A stretch of 64,000 nt of DNA from Callipepla californica brunnescens (lineage: Eukaryota > Chordata > Aves > Galliformes > Odontophoridae): positions 37,701,502 through 37,765,501 of the forward strand of contig JALIRH010000004.1 of NCBI GenBank assembly GCA_023055505.1. Direction: 5' to 3'. Numbering within the stretch: the first letter of the stretch is position 1; each line of letters opens with the position of its first letter. The notes below the pieces were generated by a model, which saw only the letters and a program-made list of their open reading frames with translations, did no database searches and was not told where the DNA came from. Shown here piece after piece: positions 1 through 13,815 of this stretch. Both the position numbers and the translations under genes were made by a program.

Positions 1-2148
1 GCTGTACCTTGCTAATGACGAAAGCACATGTGTTTGGGCCATGCAACTTTGTTCCTCCCTTATCCTTCATGCTTCTAGCATTTTGGGGAGAGATCCTGAC
101 AGGTCCTTTAAAGAAGAGTGTTCAAAAAAGCAAATATTTCAAAAGTCAGGTTTTACACTTGTAGATTCAGATTTGGAGTTTAAAACAGGTGCTATAAAAG
201 AATGTACTGCACTAATGAGAGCAAGTTTCTAAAATTAGAAATAGTGCTCAGTGCTATTGTGAGGCATTTAAAAAAAATCAAACAGTCAAACAGCATATTT
301 TTAATACATATACTGTGACTGGTGGGGGTGCATGTTTTGCTAACATTCTGAGCCTGAAGTAGTTTTGGCCACATTTGGCTCAAATATTAACTTGATATAC
401 TAACTTCTGAGACAAAGTCATAAAAATAATAAACTTTTCATGACACCACTTTCTTTCGACACAAGTATTATTTCTCTTCTATCATCTTTCTTAGTACCTG
501 TTATCAAGATGGAACATCCAGAAGCAAAAACAAACCAAAAAGTTAGAAATTCCAACCCCCTCACCCCAGCAGTAGCCAACATGAAGCTATTAACACATAG
601 CTGTGTTTACTCTTCCTTCAGTTGTGGGAGAAGGGAAAGAGGGAGGAAGGGAAGGAAGAAAAAGGAAGGAGACTGAAAAAGAATGAAATGCTACTTCACG
701 CACTACCTGTCCAAAGGGTAAAGACAACACAGCTAAGCTGAGCTTAGTGAGAACAATTTATAATGTTTACACTTCAAATAAATTGATGATTACTTTATCA
801 TTCAGTTAGCTGCAAATTCAGTAATTTGTTCTTCAAAATGATGGTTTTGAAACACAGTAAAGCTAGGCTTCGAGGTCCTATGAAAGACCAGGGATGCATA
901 TATGAACGCATAGCGGTACAGCAGAACCCTTATGATCTCCTGTATCCAGCACTGGAATATACACCCTGTGCTGGTAAGAAGGCTCACTGAAAACACTTCA
1001 GAACATACAGAATTATCATTGCTTGTTTTTGAGAAACAGTTACAACATATAAGAATTACAAATCGTATTTACTTTTTAGCTTTCTGTCCAGAATATCAAA
1101 AATAATAAAAGGTGCATTAATAAATATTTAATAAACTTTATATTTTAATATGAAATATTGAATTTCTAAAACAGTGTTTGAAAACTAGTTACTTCTTTCT
1201 TAAATTCTTATCAAGTATTTTTTGCTGTCCCTTGGAAAATTCAATCGTTTGAACATCCAAAATAATTTTGAAAGCTTAAATATCTGTACCCTTTATAATT
1301 TTTTCTTATAATTTAATTTCAATATAAAGAAGTCATACTGTAAAAGTCACAAACAGTTCTTTATAAACTGAAAACACTCTGGGATACATCTGTAATGAGG
1401 TTCATAACAATCCCAACTTCTCATTCCACATAGGTGAATACATTTGTCCTTTAGATCTTGCCTCCTGTTCAGTTTAACAGCAGCCTAGTGCTAAAATTCA
1501 AAGGCTGAACAGAGCCAAGAAAAAGAAAGCAGATGTTTATTACAAGCATAGCTCTAGTTAAAAAATTAGATAGAAAATTGCCAATGTTAGGAACGGATAA
1601 AAACAAAAAAATACACAAACAACAACAACAACAACAAAAACCACTGATCATTTTCTTCATAATCAGTACTAATTTGTCATTAAATACACTTTCATATGTC
1701 AGAACCTCTGCTGGAAACAGCTTCTGACTGTTACAGGGAGGCCATAACTAAAAAAAAGAAAACAAACAAAACACTGATACCAACTATTCATCATTTCTTA
1801 ATTAACCACAAACACACACAAAAAAAAGAATAACATAAAATCCCACACTGAGGACTCCAGCACTCCCCAGAACAACTTCCAAAAAGTGAAACATTCCACC
1901 TCCAATGAAATTGGACAGTTATTTGCCTTCCTAAGATATCACAAAAAGCACTGTCCTCAGACAGCTGAAGTCAGGGTGTGAATACTTTTTGTTAGATACT
2001 TCTCCAGATAAGTTGTGTTTTGTTAAACTACAAGCTGCAACAAATACCTCTAGCTGTTACTACAAAAACTGTTCTTCAACTATTACATTTCACTAGGATT
2101 ACTTACATGAATTTGTCATTGAGAGTCACTAGCAACCTTTACTAGTAC

Positions 2149-2182
2149 ACGTTACAAGTGAGTTTACGTTACAAGTGAGTTT
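2149..2182. repeat. 17-bp perfect tandem duplication
   Basis: ACGTTACAAGTGAGTTT occurs twice in direct succession in RPS6KA5 intron 5. Identity of the two copies suggests a recent duplication. Confidence 0.95.
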
Positions 2183-2231
2183 AAAGACGTTTTTAAAGAA
2201 TATCAAATCCAACAAGTTTCCCTTTTTATTG

Positions 2232-2704
2232 TCGAGTTCTGGGCTCCCCAGCACAAGTGAGAGATGGGCACACTGGGCAGCATCCAGTTAAGGGCCACAA
2301 ATATAGTTAAGAGATTGAGCATTTCTCTTACAAGGAAGGGCTGAGGGATCTGGGATTGTTCATTCACCTGGAGAAGACATCTCAGGGGGATCCCATCAAC
2401 ATGTACCAGGGATCCCATCAACATGTACCTGAAAGGAGGATGTAAAGCTGGAGCCCGGCTTTTTTCAGTGGTGCCCACTGCCAGGATAAAAAGCAATGGG
2501 GATAAACTCAAACACAAGAGGTTCTGTTTAAACACAAGGAAAAATTATTCTACTGTGAGTGTGACTGAGCACTGACACAGGTTGCCCAGAAAGGTTGTGA
2601 AGTCAGAAGCTGAACGTGGGCCTGGGTTGGGAAGCGTTGCTAGAGCAGGACCTGAGTAAGATGACTTCCAGAGATACCTTCCAACTTCAACCACTCTGTG
2701 ACAA
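2232..2704 (+). repeat. CR1 LINE 3' fragment
   Basis: This is diverged CR1 3' sequence in plus orientation: TTCTGGGCTCCCCAGCACAA, then GGGCTGAGGGATCTGGGA, CACCTGGAGAAGACATCTCA, CAGGTTGCCCAGAAAGG and the terminal region ACCTTCCAACTTCAACCACT. An internal 22-bp tandem duplication lies at 2387-2430. The insertion is antisense to RPS6KA5. Confidence 0.8.
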
Positions 2705-3238
2705 AAACATCACTTTAAGTTGCATTTCACCACGCAGTTGGAAAAAAGACACATTTCACTTGCAAATCAAATATGCAGTCTCAAAACATTTTTTTTAAAG
2801 TACACCCAAACTCCATTCTGTTATTTAAGTCCACCACAAATTTTCAGTCATGCAACACTACGACATAACTCAAACTCCAGAATCTACATTGGATCTGACA
2901 ACATGAAACTATTAGTAACACAAGAAAAGAAGTTCTTGAACAAGAACTGAATTTAGATTGCCTACATACAAATTCTCATTGAACAGGCACATCTAACAAA
3001 TAGTTGGAAGATTTTTCTTTCTGCATAAAGCAGATTGTGCACCTCATTTCCTCAAACAGTATGTATGCCTTAAGCACTGTAGTTCCCTCCACTGAGTAGC
3101 AGAACATCAAGCAATTAGGCACTAAAGAAAGTAAGAAGTGTGGTTAACCCACCTCTGATAACTGAAATGAAAATATTGACTTTGTCATTGAAAGCATCTC
3201 ATTATGCTCATTAGCAAACAGCAGTGTTTCTAAGCTCA

Positions 3239-3763
3239 CAGAAACCCTACCTGGAGTACTGCATTCAGTTCTGGGGCCCCCAGCACAAGAGGGACATGGA
3301 GTTGTTGGAACAGGTCCAGAGGAGGCCACAAAGATGACCAGAGGGCTGAAACACCTCCCCTATGGCGGCAGACTCTGAGAGCTGGGGCTCTTCAGCCTGG
3401 AGAAGAGAAGGCTCCAGAGGGATCTTATAGTAGCCTTCCAGTGCCTGAAGGGGGCTACAGAGAAGCTGAGGACTTGTCTTTATTAAGGGTATGCAGCAAC
3501 AGGACAAGGGGAAACAATTTTAAACTGGAAGAGGGTAGGTTTAGACCAGATATTAGGAAGAAATTATTCTCTGTGAGGGTGCTGAGACACTGGAACAGGT
3601 CGCTCAGATTGGTTATGGACGGCACCTCACCAGAAACATTTAAGGCCAGGCTGGACAGGGGTTCAAGCAACCTGGTCTAGTAAGAGGTGTTCCCTGTCTA
3701 TAGCAGGGGGGTTGGAACTAGATAATTTCAAAGGTCCCTTCAAATCCAAACCATTACATAACT
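3239..3763 (+). repeat. CR1 LINE 3' fragment (best preserved copy)
   Basis: Clear CR1 3' sequence: CTACCTGGAGTACTGCATTC, TTCTGGGGCCCCCAGCACAA, CTCTTCAGCCTGGAGAAGAG, TTAGACCAGATATTAGGAAG, CAGGCTGGACAGGGGTTCAA and the end GGTCCCTTCAAATCCAAACC. The orientation is plus, antisense to RPS6KA5. ORFs within it on both strands are remnants of the LINE. Confidence 0.92.
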
Positions 3764-6700
3764 TTTCTGTTTTTTGTTGTTCTTGTCTTTGCTAAGTTCA
3801 GCAGCCCTATGAGATTCTTGCAATCATTCTACCTAATCAGAGTGTCTTAGTGAAGCAATAAAGGGGTCACCGTTAGCACCACATCTGCATGACATCTGCA
3901 ACATTTGCACTGCATATTCCACTGGAATACACATTTCTGCATCCTGTTTCCATTTTCCCCGATCAAAAAATGAAACAGCATATCTGTCTTCCAACCAGGA
4001 CCCATTCTTACCACCAAACCACAAAGTAGCTAAAACTGCTGTCTTAAAGGATAGAAAACCCTGTGACTGGTCATAATGGAGAGGTGCAATACCAGTAATC
4101 ACCTGATCCAGAAAAGTCACTGTGATAAAATAAAAAAAAACCTCAAGTGCCATCAGAAGAATAGAGATCTTGCAACATGATGCTCTTGCTGACCTTACAG
4201 TACCATCAGTTGGCCCTGCTTTAAAATCAAGAAATGCTAGGCAGACACTAGGACTACCAGATCCAGAAGAGACAAGAATAAACCTTCCACCTTACAGAAA
4301 GGGGACTAGAGGCCTTTGAGATCTATGATAAGCTCTCCAGTCAAAAGAAATGGCACACATTAAATCTGGCAAAAGAGCAGGAGGAAGAAACTCCATTTCC
4401 CTGCAGAGAATAAGCACACTTGCAACTTCTGACAAAACATACTCCAGAGCCTGAGTGCTTCTGAAGGGCAGATGAGGGTGCAGAAGAAGCAATCTCAGGT
4501 GTCTTAGAACAGTCATTCTCAGCGGCAGATTTGTTTTACAACATGCACCCCTGCTCCAACAAACACTTGGCTCCTACAGCCCTGTGGCTTATTTTATTCA
4601 CAACAGCCTTTGTACAAACATATTTTAGCTGAAGGACTGGAGAAGTATTCAGTGAAGCCATTCTTTTCAGCGTTCACAATTAAGACCCACTTCTCCAGCT
4701 GCATGAAAGGTCATCTTTGAGAGAAGAAAAAAACGCCAGAAAAACAGATTGCTTCTGTTCTCCAGCTATTTCATGTGCATTGTTTATAACCAAGATGGAC
4801 GTCTACCCCAAACATCAGCTGTGATGCATTCTGAAGTCACATCACATTCCTATAAGATATGAAAATTGAGACCTTAAATGAATTCTCCAAGTATTTGTTT
4901 TGTTGTTGGTTGTTGTTAAAGAAAGCTAGTCTTCTCCAAATATTCTTTCAGACTACATACTTGTTTTCTAACAGGAATGCCTTGCTAATAAACACCAAGC
5001 AAGGACAGAGGTGAAAGAGCTCTCTGCACTTGACCCCCACTGGTTGATTCATAACTAAAGCACAAAACATGGGTTACATCTTGATTGTGAAAGTGACACC
5101 AGTACTCTCAATATTTGGCAAAACAGCTTAGCTGCTACAGGAGAATAATTTAAAGCCAAGACTGACAAATTTCATGTCAGCTGTCCAGGATATTATGTAC
5201 AAACAAAATACTGAATTTGGAGGAAAAACTCCAACTCTAATAATAATATTTGAAAGGAAGGGGCACAGTAATTGTGGTATCTTTCACAGCTGATAAAAAG
5301 AATATGCTTATGAAAAAGCATGAAGACTAAACAAAATTCCAGAAAATAAGCTGCTTGTCAAGAAAGAAAAGTATTGCTGTGCAATGCAGTGCTTTATGTA
5401 CCAGTTCTGTGAGTGAAATCTGCTTCTGAATAACACTGAGTTGCACAGAGCAGGGAGGTGCAACAGAAGGGAACCAGATAATGTAGAAAGAAGTCAGCTG
5501 AAGGTGTTACAGGCTGCTCTAAATATTGACTTTTCACAAGTTTTGGTTCCTATTTTTTAATTCTCCAATCCAGACAAGAAATACTTACTGAGTTGTCGTA
5601 TTTGTTTAGTGGAGAAATAATAGAATTATTATGTATGCTTTGGCTGTGTTCTTCCACAGATTTCAGCAACATTCCAATGGAATTCTTTGTCTTGTCCAAA
5701 CTCGTTAGCTGGCAAGCTGAAATGCTTTGTTCGTTTAATTTGACTTCACCATTATGAAGGTTTCAAACTGCTCTGACCCAGCAAGACAAAATTAATTGTT
5801 GTTGCTGTTTGAAGAACCCTGAAATTGCACAGCAAGTTTAAACAAAGGTGTTGGGTTTTTTTGTTGTTGTTGTTAAGTATAATATAGTCTTTCTACTAAA
5901 AGTGAAAGTCAATCCCTATCACAGGAGCAACAAAATTTCTCATACCAACCAGGTATATAGATGATAAATCTTAAGTTGAGATAAAACTCTTTGTATCGTC
6001 AGTGTTCTCTCTAAGAAGTCACCTAGCAGATCATGCCTCAAGTGAATGTGTACACCATGTAAGTTGTATGTCCTCATGCAAGCTTCAAATTTTGGAAAAT
6101 ACTCATGGTAGTAGATAAGTAAGATCCAACACTGCTCCATGAATGTCTCTCACCTACAGTAAAATAGTAGTAGTCTGTATATGATACACACAATGACAAG
6201 ATTTAAACTTTCAGACCAACCTTTTGGAATGGCTTAATTTATAATCAAAACAAAGACTTTGCTTTGACATTTATTTAGTGAAATATTCTAGAAAATGCAA
6301 ATTTGTAATCTTGATCACAACAAATGATCATTATTTCCAAGTCAAGGGTTCTCTGATGGTGACTAACTCCTATAAGGTCAAAGATTTTTCATTCTTGCAG
6401 TCACATTCAAGTTTCCTAGGAAAATCCTCCAGTCTCTAATTAAGGAAACCAGAGGCAGTTTATCTCTCCTACAGTAAGACTAGAGCATAGCATACTGCAC
6501 TTTCTATGCCAGGAAGTGTTTCCTTGATGTACAAAAAAGTACAGAAGTTAATATATGCAAAAGGCTTCATCAGGTTTTTTTTTAATAATACAGTAAAAGT
6601 TGACTTGACACAGCAGATTCTTCACACATGAACAGGCTTTACTTGGTATTTCTGATGTTGGCAGAAAGGCTACAGTGAATCATCCTGGATATTGTCAGAC

Positions 6701-9700
6701 TACAGGTTTATGTTGGACAAATTCAGAACTGCTTTTTACAGTTCCTGAAACAACTATTACCTTTTGTGGTAGGGTTATCAGCACATTACCTGCCCCTACT
6801 TACTAAGAAGTGCCTCATACAAATTCTGAACAGGAAACCCACAAAATATATATATTTTTTTTTTTACTCAAAAATTACAATGTGCCCATTTTGTGTTTTG
6901 ATAATTACTCTTTCTTTTGCTTAAGCTACAAGACAAGCCTACTGAAGTAAATACAGTCTGCTCAACTACAGCACATATGCTAGACTGAATTACTTTGTCT
7001 TCAAGGTAGAATGATGGCAACTAACATCTTTCAGATGTTTTCACGGAAGCTTTAGTGAAAAAAAAATTATCACAGAGAGGAGCCCTGTCCCAAAAGATAC
7101 TAAGTACTTTAGTCTTAGAGCCTTTAACAGCTCCTGGTACTAATCAAAACTGAATATGCAGCAGTCTTTGGGGAAATACCTGTAACTAATATCTGGCTAG
7201 GACTCAGTTCAGCAACAGCACTTCACCTAGTGGTGGATAGGTAAACCCAAATTAAGCTTGCACGTTACATTTCCAAAGAAACATCTCACTGACATAGGTA
7301 AGAAAGTGAAACAGACATCAATTCCAAACTGAAAATGGCAGAAAGAGGTAGTTGTACTGGTGACATGTTAAGCAGGCAGTAAGTCTCTTGAAGAATAATG
7401 GTAATGGATTTCTGTGATGTTTCTACAATCTGTGTGTGTATTTATCAGTATCAATTTTAAAACAGCTTCAACATCAGCAGTACACCCAATGACTCTTCCT
7501 TTCACTTTAAGGTTTTACCAATTTTTCAGTTAACCAGAAAAAAAAATTGACTCTATTTTAATCTTTTCAATTTATTAATGCATATTTGGAAAGGGACTGC
7601 AGAATCATTCCACTATTATTTTATTTTTCTTCAGTGAGCTACATAATTAGTTGAGACATGCACAAATTCAGACAGGAAAGGCTAGAAAAGATAAGGGCAC
7701 TGTATTAAGAAATAAGAGAGAAGTAACTAAGGGTAAGAACCCACCTGAAGGTTCACACTATCAACTGAAGTCACACTTGTCCCTTCAAGAGCAACATATA
7801 ATCAATTTCTTAGAATATCCTGATATGCCTGAAGTGATAGAGCATGTCTAGGTATGAACAGATGCTGATATTTGTACTACAGAAACAGTACTGTCTTGTC
7901 TAGAACCCTAACCTGGGTAAATATACTGGAGTAAAACTGTGTTCTCAACTGCTTGTTAGCAATATAGATTATTTTAACTCATTTTTGCAAGGGAATACTC
8001 AAGGTTCAGAGCATTCACTAGTTCAGTGATCAGACATCATCACTTCAACTGGGACAATTACAAAGATTTTTATGATGAAATTTACAGCTGATCCACCAGG
8101 TCCTTCAAGTGAATACATCAAACACAAATAAAGCTGCAGTCAGTTTCCCCAACATTCTTGACTACATCTGCAGTGCTCTAGGAATGCACAGGAAACTTTG
8201 TCTCATCTACCAAAATCCATAGAAAGCTAACAACATTTCCATTCTTTTTCCTTTAATGAAGCCTTTTAAGACTACGTACTAATTTTTCTTCTAGAACAAG
8301 CGTTCACTCAACCAGCCAATAACTAAAACACCAATTCAATAGTGAAGAGCATCTAACAGTTGCAATTACATTTGATCAAAAGATTTTTGGATGAGAAAGC
8401 AACTGTGTATCTAAAGTATTCACAGAATTGTATTCACTATTCACACTAAGTATTATAAACATAACTACACAGATATTCAACTGACAGGAACAGACAACTC
8501 AACCTTTCCTCAAAGAAAATACCTACCTTAGTAATTACTAAGGCATTTGTGTTCTGTGTACTCTCAGATACATTGTTTTAAGATTGACAACCTTCAGTAT
8601 TTGCTACACAATTCCTTTCATCTTTATTAAGTATGCACAAAAAAATTCAAAACAAGTCTAAGATAATGCAGAAAACTTGAGTATTCCACTGTTCTCCAGA
8701 AGAAAAACAGACAGGATTTAATCAACTAGAAAAATGCTTATTGTGATGCACGATACAATAGATTGCTACTAGAGTAATTCAGTGAATACATTCAAATTAA
8801 ACATCTACATACGTAACATTCTAAAACATTATATTTAAGATAATTACTAAACTGAATTTATTAAAAAGGAATTAGCACTTCAACAATAAAACGAAGACCA
8901 AACTTGTTTAGTAGGCTAAACTGAAATTAACCAAAGTAATGCCACCATTCAAGTAGAACTATTAAATAAAACAAAAGTATATTAAAATTACTAAGTCAGT
9001 AATCTTAAAGATTAATATACTGCACAATAGGATGTCTAGTAATAGAACAATACATAACACCAACATGATTGCACCTGTGCAATAAGACAAAATAGCATTG
9101 AAGACATTTATAAATAATAAATAAATTATAATAATAGATAAATTCAGCATCCCACTTAAACATGGACTTAAACTGAGATGCACTGAAGCAGGAAGCAGGA
9201 GGCTGAAGTGCCTTTCCCCCTCACCCCCCAAAATTTTATCTGAAATTTAGTTGAGAATTAAAATTGGGAAGATCAATCATTCACCACTGCAGCTAAGACT
9301 GTACATGATGCAAAGTCACTATTCATTCCAATTCCTCCAGCTCTTAACTAAGCCCATTTTGTGGTTAGAATGGACACATTGTTGGTATTCATGAAGTATT
9401 GTTTGGATATCAGAAATTATTTCACACCTAAATAACTTGTAGTTCTTACATGTACTTTCTCATAATGAATGAGAAATGGAAAACACTTGACAGTGCAGTC
9501 CAGTACTCTGCATACTCAGGTGTCAGTTTCTGTATGGCAGAAATCAACAGGCTTCTGACTTTCCTAGAAGTCACATGCATTTACTTCCTTTCACTCAAAC
9601 AGCAATTAATCTGCTATGGTTATTTTAACCCAGATATAGTACATTTTTTACTATAAAGCTTCTTTTAGATTCTAGACTGGCCTAGATAACTGGAAATATA

Positions 9701-11820
9701 TAACAATACTCAGATTAAAAGAGGAATCAAGAAAACATTGAACTATGATGCCTCCTTGGCAGTATTTCCAGCTATCAAACCATCTGAAACCCGTGAATAT
9801 CTGGTAGCACAATTCTCTTTGACAACTACAGATCTAGTATGCATGATTTCTGATAACTTGCACACATTCTTAGTAACCTACATACTCCAAAGTGGGAGGA
9901 GCTACTAGAATGAATTCCACTTGCATAAGCTTTCTTCTGCAGAGGTAGAGAACTTGCAAAAAGAGTGAAGAAAACAGAAATGAAAACATACTAGCATTGC
10001 AGTGCATTTGCAAGAGCATACTCTCATGTTATCTGACTCAGGAAGCTGCAGACCTTTAAATAACTGCTACCCAATTAACATGAAAATAGGTACAAAGCTA
10101 TGCAATTAACACAGGCAAAAATTACCTCCTCTAAGTTCATCTGTTCATTTATACTTCTGAACTGTTAAGTAATGTGAACTCTGTTCAAAGAGTGGCTGAA
10201 TTGTATACAGAGCACAACATGAAATATCAATTGCTATGTGTAAATGGGACATTCTAATCATGTTTGAGCTCGGTATCTAAATTACAATAGCAAACATGAA
10301 AACTGTAGTCAAGTAAAGGCAACTTCTTATATTTTGAAAACTAACAATAAATTCATCGTTACATTTCTCCTTTCCTTTAACACTAGAAATGTTTCACTGT
10401 ATTGACAAGGAAAATTAAAATATGTAAGGCAGAATAAAAAAAAAAAAACATGGGTAAATGAATGCATTTCAGTGTAGGCTGAAAGAAAAATGAATTACAG
10501 TCAGAGAACATTAAATGACCAAGAAGCAAGACTATATTTTAAATAATGGAGAAAGAGGAATCAGATTCAAAGTGTGAGGAAAAAAATGGCAGGCATCTCT
10601 GATGCTTATTCAAGTCTTCATTTTTTCTTGCATTGTTTTAAGAACATCCTGAAGGTGAGCACAGATGAGAAATAAGAAAACTTAAAGCCATCCATTCTGA
10701 GACTTGTTTAGAAGGTTCTGATTCATTATGGTATGTTTTAATCAACAGAAGATTTCCACCTCATTCAAGGCCTAGAGGACAACTCAGTGTATTGTGTCTC
10801 CTACACCTATTACATAGCTTTTCTCAATTCTGAGCAGGCTCTACTTTCTTTAGCCACGCCTTTTACCATCATTTGTCTCTGCTTAAAATTGCATCTCTTG
10901 CACTTCTTGCTGGAAGCACACTGGCCTGACAAACTGCTGCTAATCCTTTGTTGTACTACTTGATCCATCCTCCTCTTGGCTTCACTCCATAAATTAAGGG
11001 GAATATACTGACAGCATCTACACTATAACTCCACTTCAGAACTAAGATTTCAAGTCTTTTAAAATGGTGCCCTCCAAATCATACCAAGCTCAATAAGAAA
11101 TTAAAATATTCTAGAGGAAACTACCAGATACTTATTTTTAGCAAACCCCTTTGTTGCAGCTAACAAAGACTCAAATTTGCAGTCCAATATTTCAACATCT
11201 CTGATACCTGAAGTGAAAGCCAGAAAATATCCATCTCAAACACAAAATTTTGTCTTAAGATTTAAAGAGCATATTTGGAGATAAAACCATACTTTACAAA
11301 TATGTCATCAGTCAGCAATCACTATGTAAGTTACTACGCAGGTACTTAGTACAAAATAAGCTTTCAACATAAAAGCTTGCAATTAAGCTTATCAAAAGTG
11401 ACACGTACATGAGAAAAATACAAGATAATAATACAATAATTATCATTAGGCTAAGTAAGAGTCATAGCATACCATTTGCCTAATCACTGAAAGTATTAGC
11501 ACAGACAAACATTTTAAGAAGGCATCTAAAAATGACAACCTGAGTGGCTTTTTCTGACTTCTGTGGATCTCCTTTTGCACATAAAGGGTAACACAAGGGA
11601 GCATGAAGACATTTCAGGGAAAACTAGAACAGACAAAAGTGTCTAAAAACACTGGCAAGCCAAAGAGCAAGGAACTGAAAGCTTAAAACCCTGTAAACAA
11701 AGATTACTAATTGATGCTCTTTAAAGACAGTGTGGAAAAGACAATACTATTATGATTTCAGGAAGACTGGATCTGATTTTATGTTCATGCTGGATTCTGT
11801 CTTCAACTTCTGGAGATTCA

Positions 11821-12596
<776 letters not shown>

Positions 12597-12712
12597 CTTG
12601 TGTAGATGTTCAAGTGCCAAAACAATTTCCCCAATGTAAATTTGCACCTCATTTTCTGAAAATCTCTCTCTTTGTGAAAGATGAGTAAACAGTTCTCCTC
12701 CATTTATGTAGT
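12597..12712 (-). CDS. RPS6KA5: RPS6KA5 coding exon 4: hinge and alpha-D/alpha-E helices
   Basis: The 116-base exon encodes residues 122-160: DYINGGELFTHLSQRERF, then SENEVQIYIGEIVLALEHLHK. It starts at the kinase hinge, contains the GGELF motif conserved in RSK/MSK kinases, and ends just before the catalytic loop. The acceptor is CTTTTTAG and the donor GTAAAG. It begins in phase 1 and ends on a complete codon. The serine-glutamate-asparagine stretch differs slightly from the human threonine-glutamate-histidine stretch, as expected for an orthologue in another class. Confidence 0.95.
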
Positions 12713-13371
12713 CTAAAAAGTAGAGCAAAGAACATGTAAATTCACTTCCTGACAATTTAATTTTCTTGTTTAATAACTTAAAGCACCAATTAATACTGGA
12801 AGATGATGTTCTGGGATGAGATGCTTTTATTGTATTATTTCAACTGTAGTATTTCATCGTGCTGTACAATACTCAGTTTCCTTCTTAGAGGAGTGATAGA
12901 ACACTGCCACCTTAAATAAGCAGTAATAAAGTGAAGCTCAACTATCCATTAGTTACAGATTCTTTTTCTTTTGTCAAAAATCAGTCTATTAGTTATTTAG
13001 AAAAATGATTAAAAAAACAGAATATCAATGATACCTGTGAATATTTGTACATCCTTCTGAAATCTAAGTCCAACAAAACAGACTGATATTAGAAAAGGCA
13101 TTTAAAAAAAAAAAAAAAAACAGACACTGGGTGAAATAATCAGCTACAGGCAACCACAGATTTTACACTTTGCAAGTGCAATTTTTATAACAAAACTTAT
13201 TCAAGGAGATTATTTCCACATACATTCTCATCTGGAAACCACACTTTCATTATGCACAGCAGTGGTTTTCCCACTCAGGGAAAAACAGTGCTCCACTGTA
13301 ACACAAACCCTACTTAGATATAAACTCACTAATTGTAGTAAAATACATTAAAGCCATTCATAATTTATCAG

Positions 13372-13815
13372 CGTAGAACAGGTCCAGAAGAGGGCCATGA
13401 AGATGAGCAGAAGCCTGGAGTATCTCTCCTGCAAAGACAAGCTGAGGGAGACAGGTTTGCTCAGCTTGGAGAATAGAAGGCTCCAGGGAGATCTCACCGT
13501 AGACTTCTGGTGCTTATAAACAGGAGGGAGACCGATTTTTCACATGGCCTGACAGTGACAGGAAAAGGAGAACTGTTTTAAATTAAAAGAGGAAAGATTT
13601 AAATTAGATGGGAAAACTTTCAGAGGGTAGTGAGGCACTAGAACGACCTGCCTGGAGAAGCTGTTGGATGCCCCATCACTGGAGGGGTTCAAGGCCAGGT
13701 TGGATGGGGCCCTGGGCAGCCTGAGCTGGTGGGGGGCAGCCCTGACCACAGCAGTGGGTGGGAACTAGATGAGCTTTAAGGTCCCCTTCAACCCAAGCCA
13801 TTTTATGCTCTTATA
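13372..13815 (+). repeat. CR1 LINE 3' fragment
   Basis: Marker segments are ACAGGTCCAGAAGAGGGCCA, CAGCTTGGAGAATAGAAGGC, CAAGGCCAGGTTGGATGGGG and the terminal GGTCCCCTTCAACCCAAGCC. The orientation is plus, in RPS6KA5 intron 3 and antisense to the gene. Confidence 0.92.

Noticed and set aside
3265..3680. Open frames within the CR1 at 3239-3763
   Set aside because: They translate the non-coding 3' region of a LINE in both directions.
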